The position numbers and the translations under genes were made by a program. Under the pieces are notes generated by a model. It did no database searches, had not been told where the DNA came from, and saw only the letters and a list, made by a program, of their open reading frames with translations. Of a stretch of 64,000 nucleotides of DNA, positions 14,156 to 24,900 are shown one piece after another; the stretch's first letter is position 1, and every line of letters begins with the position of its first letter. Origin of the DNA: Pempheris klunzingeri (lineage: Eukaryota; Chordata; Actinopteri; Acropomatiformes; Pempheridae); NCBI RefSeq assembly GCF_042242105.1, contig NC_092016.1:15466501-15530500 (forward strand), read 5' to 3'.

Positions 14156-16192
14156 TTTGAAGCGGAGAAAGAGTAAGACTGGGCCTCCTCACCGCACAAG
14201 TGTGATTGTAGTCTGAGGAGCTTGACCCAAAAGAGATTTGTGGACTGCATGTCTTGTTAATGCAACATCACAAGACTAACTAAATCCCAGTGAACATAGT
14301 AAGGCTTTTTCACTAATAAGGCAGACAAAAAGGGTGCGGGGTCCCCCCTCCCAAAGCTGTTCAGTGGAAGAGACACTCATAGAGGTCACTAGGAGCTTTC
14401 TGTGTGTTATGGAAGTGATGAGAGTCATCGCTATCTCAACAAACCAGAGGAAGAGGACTTGATTAGTCAATCCAGACAGCCGGCCCAGTACCAGTAACCA
14501 CTGACTCAGAGTGTAATCACTAGATTGTCACTGCTCACGTTTTCAACACTGTGACTCAGTGAGGTGGAGGTGGAGCACTAATTATGAGACATTTTAGGCC
14601 CAATTACCGTCTTTTGTCACAGTAAAAATAGTTTATGTTCTCAACAGGAACCTTTTTTATTCATTAATAAGCAACTAAGTGACTTGTGTGTGTGTGTGTG
14701 TACTGGAGGCAGTTGTGTTTGATTAGTTAGTCTTTTTACGAGGGGAGATCCTGTTGATTCTAAATGCAGACCATCTACCGCACCCTCCACGTTTATTGGG
14801 GGATGTTAAAATAGTTTTCCCCCTCTGCTGACCGCAGGTCACATGCAGGCTCACATACAGTACCCACAGACAAGGGTTTACTACTGAACCACACACTGTA
14901 CTAAGGCCTCTTTCGTGTGTTCTGACTCATATAAGCAGAGATTATAGGGTATATGTGTTGACTGACTACCTTACCAACTGATTTAAAACTAACACGGAAA
15001 GGCTTCTGTCAACACTATGAAGAAGCCGGAAGAATGGTTGTGGTTTAAATTAATGTCATCACACATGCATTGCACTGCATATTGATAAGTCTTCCTGCAG
15101 CGCAGAGCACTCACCCTCTGACTTAAGTCAGCTTCAGTCTGCGTTTCGTTTAGAACAATTAGGCACATACAGCCTGTTCTGATTAGTTTTTTCCAAAAAT
15201 GTCATCCTTCCAAAACACCACAACCAAAACACAAACAACAGGAAGTGCCCCCAGAGTGTATCTGCATCTCCATGACAACTGGTGGATATAGTATTGCACA
15301 CCAGCGCCCCACCCATGGATAAAACAATAGTCTTCGAGAGCCTCGGGTCCAGTTCAAGAAAAGAATAATATCTGGCCTCACTACAGTTATACTGGCTTGT
15401 GCTATTTAAACTCTCTATTCTTCCTGTAATCTCCAGGGAGTCCACTACACTGAAGAAAGGCCTTTACACTCTATCAGATATGACCTTTTCATTTGTAATG
15501 GATGTGTGCTCGGGTGCACAGACATTATTATCAGACAGACGTGGGTCTGTGCACATGAGCACCCAGTTGTTTATGAATAATGACCAGTCACTTCCTCTGC
15601 TTGTGTGTGTTTGTGCCATTGTGTGCAAGTGTTTTGCTTTCAAAAGGAAAAGGATTTATAGCATATGCACGCATACATGCACCACCCTCGCCGTAAGAAC
15701 AGAGGCACCCGCTAGCCAAGTTCCTAAAAAAGAATCTGTCAGCATGTTTTCATCAGATATTCACGCTGTTCACAGTCTGCCGTAAAGACTACAAATGTTT
15801 CATTAATACAATGGGCTTATATAACTGGAGCACAGAATCGCAACAAAAATGTCTAATTTTAAACTTTTGTCAGAGAACATGTGACTGCTGTTTAAATACT
15901 CCAGATATATTTGAACACCACTTGCTCACTTGCACTTGTGCCACTTATCCTGCAACATCAAAGAGTACTTCTAAAATTGCAGCAGCTCTCTCCTACTGAT
16001 GGTGAGAACAGCTTTAGTGGTCTCGTGCCTGAACACAGTTACAAACACCTATCTTATCTCCACAGCTCTGACCCATATGTAACCAACACACACACACACT
16101 TGCACAGTCACTCACTCACTATCTACCCTGCCCGTACAGCCAACAGTTTTGATAAGGCCCCCGATTTTCTTTCGTCATGCTCATGTGCGTGT

Positions 16193-16282
<90 letters not shown>

Positions 16283-16650
16283 AATACATACATTAGGCTA
16301 TGTTTACATACTTTTTTCATAATGTTACTCCCCCTCATCCTAAACCTCCCCCCAATCCTCAGTCCATTGTTTTCCCAGGCTGTTTGAATTCCTGGGCTGT
16401 GACCTGTTCCTCTAAGCTCCCTTTCTCCTCTTTTCCTCCCTTATCCTGTCATAGCTGGGTCTTCTACTTGTTTCTTTTCTTCTGTCTTGCAGCTTACTTT
16501 TAGTTTGTCAGTGTGCATCAGAGGTTTGTCTGTGTGTGTGTGTGAGTGTGTTTGCATGCCTGCTCCAGCTGATAGATGCAGACCCACTTGTGTTCTGAAA
16601 TAGCCCATACTCTACTCTTTCCCTAACAAGAAACAGACTGAAATTGTGTG

Positions 16651-16734
<84 letters not shown>

Positions 16735-18742
16735 CAGAGGTCTGACTAAACAAAGCAAGGGCACTTCAATTGCAGGGGCCACAGAAAGTCTCATTCCCCC
16801 CTCATCACTCCTCCCCTGACCTCTCGTTACACACACACACATGCACACATACTCGCCCACATACACTCATACACACCTCCCGACCACAGAGCCCAGAGCA
16901 GGAAGCACAGTCCCTGAGGGAGAGAGGAGGGGTCAGGAGGAGGGGAGGCATAAACGCCCCCTCCCTCCTCAACCCTCCCAGCAAAGCTGCAGGAGAGGAG
17001 GAAACTTAACTTTACACACTTTCTCCTCACATACACGCACACATGCCTACAGATGGTGAACACCCACCAACTCGTACCGTTCTGTTCCCATGCATCTGGG
17101 AGGATTTAAGATACACACATGCCGTGGAATACGTCTTGGGGGAAACTTTCTCGCCCAGCTGGCTTTGGCTCCATTTGAAGAGGAGCTGATGGTTCATAAA
17201 CGGGACGGAAAAGAGAAAAAAAAAGGCAAGCAGAGGAAAGAAAGCCTCCTCCCTCTCACACTGTCTTTGTCGAGAGTGAGGTCATCCAGCGAAAGGATCC
17301 ACTGTGGACAAGACCGCCTGGTCTGGACCTGATCAGAGAGCTCCAGACCAGGTTCTCTTCTCTCCCTCCACCTCCTTCTCTTTTCCTAACTCCTCCTCTC
17401 CGTCAGCTTCTACATTTTTTTCCACCTCTTCCTCCTTATGCATTGCATTTTCTCTCAAAACAAATTGAAACACAAAGAGAAGAGATCTGGCTGAAGGCTG
17501 TGTGGATTTAATGTGAAGCATGTTTTTGTGTGAGCAGCCCTGAAGAGTGTGTGTTTCTCCTCAACCTCAGGTGTTCCAATGGCGTCAGCTGGAGAACCTG
17601 TACTTCAGAGAGAAGAAGTTTTCAGTGGAAGTTCATGACCCCAGGAGGTAAATTTATATCACAAATCTAAGCTGATGTCAACCTCCTACAGTGCTTTTGT
17701 TGAAACAGTTGGATTATGTATTGAGTATGAGTATTATGAGTATTGAATTGCATGATAGACTCAGCTTGGATGATAATTGTCTCGCACCAGTTCTTTTTTA
17801 GTGATTGAACATTATGGCAATTGAATTTTCTCAAGCAAATTTTTCCCTTAGTTATGGACACCTTCCAGGAACTTTTACTGTAAATTACTACCGTGCCATA
17901 TGTGTATGTGGTAAGATTCAAACTCCATACAGTGCAGTGCAGAAAAGGAGAGATCGGAATCTAATTCGGTAATGGTTGCAGCATTTGTCTTGGCAATAGA
18001 GCGAGATATTGGGGATGTCCCGGCGGAGCCTGACACAGATTGATAGGCTGATTATTAACACACTTGTGCAGCCACAAGCATGCACAAACACATGTGCTCT
18101 TTCACACACACTCACACACACATACACAGGGTAAACCCTTGATAGTTGACCACAGAAGGATAGATGGCTGGGCGATAGCTGTTTTGTGGAGGAAGTGACC
18201 TCTCTTGTGTTTATTTAACATGGCCATATATGTGGAGTGTTATTCTACAGACAGAGGGAGGGAGGGAATGGGAGAAAAAGAGACAGCCAGGGTGAAACAG
18301 AGAGCAGTGGTGTTTTCTTTAAAGGAAGCTGTCATTAGGGTGAGCTGGTCTGTTGCCCAGCTACAAATGTGTGTTTAAATAAGGATGAGTAAACAATGGG
18401 CAACAACGTGTGTGGCTTCGCAAAAAATGTCTCAATCGGGTTTGCTCTCTTAAGCCTCCAATATTTCTCTCCCTACTAAGAGCAGCAGTAGTAATTGGAT
18501 TAGTCATGGTAGTGGTGCAGTGGAGTGTTTTCATAGTGTAAATGTATAGCCATCATTTGTATTCAGTGTATATAAGGAGGCCTTGTGTCCGCTCCTACTG
18601 TAGGGCGTCGGTGACAAGAAGGACGTTTGGTCACAGTGGCATCGCTGTGCATACGTGGTACGCCTGTCCTGCCCTCATCAAGTCCATCTGGGCCATGGCC
18701 ATCAGCCAACACCAGTTCTACCTGGACCGCAAGCAGAGCAAG
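3079..18742 (+). CDS. frmd4a: frmd4a exons encoding the FERM domain
   Basis: The first eleven exons in the window encode about 288 residues of a FERM domain, the membrane- and partner-binding module. The F1 lobe starts with the exons at 3079 and 4684 ([27 protein letters not shown]). The F2 helical lobe runs from 7637 to 12397 ([37 protein letters not shown]). The PH-like F3 lobe runs from 12502 to 18742 ([19 protein letters not shown], then [15 protein letters not shown] and [11 protein letters not shown]). The exon at 10171-10193 is only 23 nt, and D (9307-9363) 57 nt. All acceptors are AG and donors GT. Spacing between lobes is normal for the family and nothing is missing from the lobes that are present. 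Confidence 0.93.
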
Positions 18743-21700
18743 GTCAGTCAGGCCCCCCCAGATACACACTCACACCACAGACCCTAGACATCATTAGAAA
18801 TGTACAAGACATACAGCAAAATCAGCAAGCATGGTCAGTAAGTGTGTTGCACTTAAACTGCTTAATGATATGCTGTAACAAACCCTCTCTATTCTTGTCT
18901 GTCCAGTCTAAAATCCATGCAGCGCGGAGTTTGAGTGAAATCGCCATAGATCTTACGGAAACAGGAACTCTGAAGACCTCCAAACTGGCCAACATGGGCA
19001 GCAAGGGCAAAATTATAAGCGGCAGCAGTGGCAGTCTGCTCTCCTCAGGTCAGTGCATGGTCAGTGTGTGCGAGTGTTTGAGGGAGAAGGAGACTATGCA
19101 GGGGAGAGACTCTGACGAACAGGCAGAGCGAAAGATATGATATGTGTTGTATATTTGTCTTTGCGTTTGCAAGTGTGGTGGTGAGGGGGAGTCTCGTTGA
19201 CGACTGGAGAGACAGAAACAGCTGTTTCTGGGAAGAGGTCTCTGTGCTGAATGTTCTCACACACTGTATACTGTACTGTACAGACACCCCACCCAGTGTC
19301 TTTATGTATGGAACACCACCCCCACCCTCCATGTCACACAGCCTCATCCTCCAGAGGGCTTTGCCCCCTCTAAATTTAGTGAGTTAGGGAATCAAAAGGG
19401 CAGCAGGTCAGTGTACAACTTTGCTATGGCCTTTAAAACAATGCTTATCTGTGCCAAACAAGTAATGAGCATGACAGGAAGATTTGTACATTAACTAAAT
19501 TTAGAGTAGAGAGGCAAATGCCCTTTGAAACTCAGTCATGTAAAAAGTGTGTCGCTAGTGAGAGCATTAATTAGGCTGAACAGAAATACTAGTACTGTAA
19601 CCTGGTTTGCTACTGCTGCATACTATTCACATAAAATGACCTGCATTAGACCAAACCAGCGTCATTTTGTCTTTACATGGCTGTTTGTAGCACACCCTAC
19701 TGAATCAATGAGAAGAACATTATGTGCTTTCAGTACATAATCCTGATCAGATCTGATACATGTACCCCCCCCTCCCCCTGCTCCCTAATACCCTCCCTTT
19801 ATCTCTTCAGACATCCATTCCTAGTCTCCTAATTTTATCCCGTTTCTTCCCTCTTTGTTCCTCCCTCGTTCCACCCTATATCATGCAGAGTGTCTGTCTT
19901 ATCTCTCTGTTTCTTGACACTTGTTTCATTGGTCTTGTGTCAGTGTGTGGATTTCATGATCCACTGCTGACTGCAGGCCATCTCTGATGAGCAACATGAA
20001 CATGTCACAGGAGCTGTGCCGTCACACCCATGCACCCCCCCCTCTCACAGCTAACAAGTCTAAGGCTGTAGCCAGCCAAAGAAAATATTGGTCATCTGAA
20101 ATTCCACCTTCTCTCAGTCAGTTGGTTGTTTGGAGGAGTGACAACAGTAAGAGGAAAACGTATGTGTGGTGACTGCTCAGTGTTCTTATTGCGCTCCGAT
20201 ATCACTCCCTCTATCCAGTGCCAGTCTTCCACTCGTAGTGGATTAAAGTATCACGTAATATATACACCAAAAGGATTAAGAAGGATTTCCTTCCCTTAAT
20301 TGTAACACCAGTAAATGTCCAACCAATGAGAATTTGATCGGATAAGAGCATGTCGAATAGCCAAATCTAGATGATTGATCAGTTTGAAATCCTATGTGGC
20401 TGCAAATGAGGCTCCAGAGAAATATGGCTGTTGAATATCACTCAGTGTATTTTAGCTGTAAAAACAGTATGGTAATTGCAATGGTTTGTATATCTGCTAA
20501 ACAATTTAACTTAAATGTAGCATATCTTGCAACAATAGAGAGCCATTTAATGTTTCCTACTGTCACATCTGTGTGAGCAGTGGATTTGTATTGTTGACGT
20601 GTTTGACCACACAATGAGCCACATAAGGTCACTTAGAGAGAATGTGTGTGGTGGGAGTGTCTGTGTTGTTTTCAACAAGTCATGTAGCAACAAAGGACTG
20701 GCACCATCTCAGAGTCTTGGAGATTTTGCGTCACAGAATTTGTCCCAAGCTGTCCCTTCTGTAAAACGCTCACACAAACACACCGCTATTCCTTATCAAA
20801 ACGTTCCATTCACTTCCTTGTAAACATCCTACGCGGCTAGCAGGTGCATGTACAATTTCTACCTCCTCTCTTCCTTCAGAAGAAGTCTCCATAACTCCAA
20901 ACACATACATGCACTGACTCCTGCCCTCGTGTCATGTGTTGTCTGTACCATGCAGGCTCTCAGGAATCGGACAGCTCCCAGACAGCTAAAAAGGACATGC
21001 TGGCAGCACTGAGAGCCAGGCAGGAAGCTCTCGAGGAAACACTAAGACAGAGATTAGAGGAACTCAAGAGCATCTGCATCAGAGAAGCGGTATGTGACAA
21101 CAGACAAATAGGCAAATAGTTTGAAAACCAGAATGCTTTTTAGCTCTTTGTTTCTAACTTGATTTATTCCTTTTCGTCTTTTGTAGGAACTGACAGGAAA
21201 GCTTCCCAAGGAATATCCTCTGGATCCGGGAGAAGAGCCGCCCACAGTGAGACGGAAGATTGGTACCGCCTTCAAACTGGATGAGCAGAAAATTCTTCCT
21301 AAGGGAGAGGTGAAGCTTAAACTCCATGTTCTCTGTTCTCCTCAGTGCCATCTTATCACATTCTCCAGTCTCCCCTCTTGCTACTCAGGCCAAAAAAGGG
21401 GGTCATCTCGTAGTTTCAGTGTTTGAAATACTACAAGTACCTGTGCCAGGCACCATGCTGTAGCACGTAGTTGGAATACATCAAATGGAGTGATGAATAG
21501 TTAATGTTTATCTCCTTTTAACCCATCTGTAATGTTGATAATCTATTTATGAAAGGAGTATGGCCATTATATATCAACACTGGTGTTTAAAAGTTCTTCA
21601 AGTAATACCAAATACTTGACATTGACATAATGGTGGGGATGATAATTGACATCATGATACATATACTGATCCCTAATCATTTGGAAAGTAAAGAAATCAG

Positions 21701-21893
21701 AGAACATCGAAAAGCCACATTCTGAGACGTTTTGGACCTTGTAAAAGAAGTTGCACTGCATCTTTGCCTTGCCGTCTCTTTGTGCCACGGGTAGATTTTC
21801 CAGAGCAGCAGAACTTCTAAAAATAGTCTGGCAGCATTCTCGCCACAGGAAGTGGTGATAGTAGGATTGTATGCACGCCTGTATGTACGCAGG

Positions 21894-21946
<53 letters not shown>

Positions 21947-24900
21947 TTGTGTGTCGCTGAGGTTGTATGCTTTGAAAAGAATCCAGGGACACAATATCAC
22001 AGAACTGCCTTGCAAGCAGAAAGATGTTGCTTAATTTACACTGTACACCTTGAGCTCTCACACACACAGGAACAGTGTGGCAGTAGTGTGAAGGGATTGT
22101 CAGAGAGAGGGATTCCTCAGAACTGAGGTAGTCCAGAAAGATGTTGACCCAAGTGAATAATACATAATCGCTCTGTCTCTCTGGACGCAAGTGAAATTTT
22201 GTGTGTTCTCACATTTATGAGTACACATTACGTACAAGCTGTACTCCATGTGTGTCACATGATTGCAAGACTTCATTTCCTTGTCTATAATGAGTTTCCA
22301 CTGTATCATATTACTTTATTCAGCAGTATACTACACCATATATTTTAGAGTGTATGTATATATGTATATATTGTAGTATGTAAATACACATTTAGCAGTG
22401 CATTAAACATGTATGCAATGTACACAATGTATTTGCAGTATGACCGTATGTTTTACTTGGTTCACCCAACAGTCTCTGCTGAACTAATCTCAGGAGGAGT
22501 GTAGAGGAGGAGAGGATGGATTGATGGAGAGGTGTTATTACTGGGGGACAGAGTTTCTCAATAGAGATTATCCGGTGGTGAGAAAATGCAGGACTGCAGC
22601 ACAGATAAATGATTTCCGCAGTGTGTTTTGTCTGGCAAGGCTTTGTGTGTGTGCCTAACCAAATACGTTGCATGGGAGAGTTACGGACAGAATACGTGTC
22701 TGCAAACTAAGCCTTGTTGTTTTTGGACTGTGCGTAGATTTCTGTTGCTAAAGCTGTGAGCGAATCCAACATCTCTGTGCTTGTGTTACTCAGAGTTTGC
22801 ACTCATGTTTGTGTTTGTGTGCTTATCCCAGGAAGAGGAACTGGAGCGTTTGGAGCGCGAGTTTGCCATTCAGTCCCAGATTACAGAGGCAGCCAGGCGC
22901 CTCGCCAGCGATCCTCACGTGAACAGTAAGAAGCTGAAGAAACAGAGGAAGACTTCTTATCTGAACGCACTGAAGAAGCTTCAGGAAATTGAGAATTCTA
23001 TCAATGAGTACCGGGTCCGCTCTGGCAAGAAGCCTACGCAGAGGGCATCGCTTATCATAGAGGGTACCAGTATACTCTTCTTCACTGCAGGGAAATCATA
23101 TTGTTTTCATAACTCTTTCCTTCTAGTAGCTGTATCTGCCACAATACGTAGCAGTATTCTTTGCAAATACTGATAAGAGCGGTAATCGAAGTCCGCACAT
23201 TGGAAAGTGAAACCAACAAGTTCCAGCACTGTTGGTTTTTTGATACATAAAAGATTTGTAAACATTAAGCTTTTAAGCTTTTAGATTTTGTGACTCCACA
23301 ATCTCTGATATATAGTTTTTTTTCTCTGTCCTATAGAGGCTAATATTGGTTCTGAAGACAGTTCACTGTCTGACGCACTGGTCTTGGATGATGGTGAGTC
23401 TCAATCCTTAACATTTCTCCTCAAAATTGTAGCAATAACTCACTGAAATGCTTTTGTTTTTTAAGAGTTATGCCATTTGAATTGCTCTGACTTTATCCAA
23501 TGCTTACTCTATTTCAGATGATCCTCAAGTCACAGGTACCCCCACCTTCTCTCCAGTAGCATCGCCTCACAAGGGCCTCCCTCCTCGACCGCCATCTCAC
23601 AGTCGGCCCCCTCCACCGCAGTCCCTGGATGGACTGCGACACCTGCACTACACACGCTCTGACTATGATAAATCGCCCATCAAACCCAAGATGTGGAGTG
23701 AATCGTCACTGGATGAGCCCTATGAAAAAGTCAAGAAACGGTCTTCTCACTCAAGGTATGAGGGAGTTTAGCTTAACTGGCCCTTCAGAATAGAGCTGCT
23801 GAATATTAACATACATATGTGAGGCTGCCTATATATAGCCATTTTTTCATATGAACTCTGCATTTTCAGATACTGGAAATACAACAGTTTATTCAGGCAG
23901 GGGGTCAAGTCTGCAGGAGGCATGACACCACGCAAAAAGTACACTGTAAAAAATGCAGTGTTTTGTTCACAGCGTGTCCAAGATAGCAGACAAAGCTAAG
24001 GGCTCATCTGTAATAATGACAGTATGTGCACTGATGTGTGTACCACATGTATTTGGACGTATCCACAGTATTAATCAAAGAGTGACAAGAACAAAAGACT
24101 ACAAAGCCTTGGATGTTTGTATTCTCCCAGTGTCGTCTCCCAGCCACATGATAGAACTTCCGGACAGTGACCTGCTCTATTCACACATGGGCTCAATCGA
24201 ACATTACACAGACTCTGTAGCAGGGAGCTGGCATTGTAAAGTCTGTTTAACGTCCTGTCCGACAGATTCAGACATTTGCGTTCTCTCACACACCTCCAGT
24301 GTAATGTAATGTCTAGATAAGGCCAGGGTTGCAGTGCATTCGTGAAAGAGGTTTATGTAATAAAAATTAAAAATTATGCTTATTTTTCTTGCCCTCTTTG
24401 TCAAGTCACAGGCGTTTCCCAAGCTCTGGCAGTGCGGAAGCAGGGGGAAGTAACTCTCTGCAGAGCAGCCCCATCAGGAGCCTCCCTCACTGGAATTCTC
24501 AGTCCAGCATGCCGTCGACCCCAGACCTGAGGACCAGGACCCCACACTACGTACATTCCACTAGGTCAGTCTTTATTCCTTCGATTGTTTAATTGTTATT
24601 CAAGACGTACATCTGGCATATGGCAGAACAGATTGTGTGTAACTACACAAATGCTTAGTAATGACAAGTCTTGTGTTCCAGCTCTCCCCTAATATTCAGC
24701 CTTATTTTGTGATTCTGCTTCTTACAGGTCAGTGGATATCAGTCCCACACGTCTGCACAGTCTCGCTCAGCACTTTAGGAACCGCAGCTCAAGCCTTGAA
24801 TCCCAGGGCAAACTGTTGGCATCCGACCCCGACGCACACCCGCACACCTTGGGCACACTGGGCAGCCCTGACTTCTTCCTGGGCCCAGGACGCAGCTCCA

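Larger units (their letters stand above)
12874..17570 (+). other. largest frmd4a intron of the window
   Basis: Holds at least five dinucleotide arrays (13507, 13631, 14117, 16193, 16654). No exon was recognised on either strand. Confidence 0.6.

Noticed and set aside
15911-16387. 158-codon plus-strand open frame
   Set aside because: More than a quarter is His-Thr from the (CA)n array; no splice or domain support.
21567-22190. 207-codon minus-strand open frame
   Set aside because: It runs through the (GT)n array at 21896 as poly His-Thr, shows no domain and lies in a frmd4a intron.
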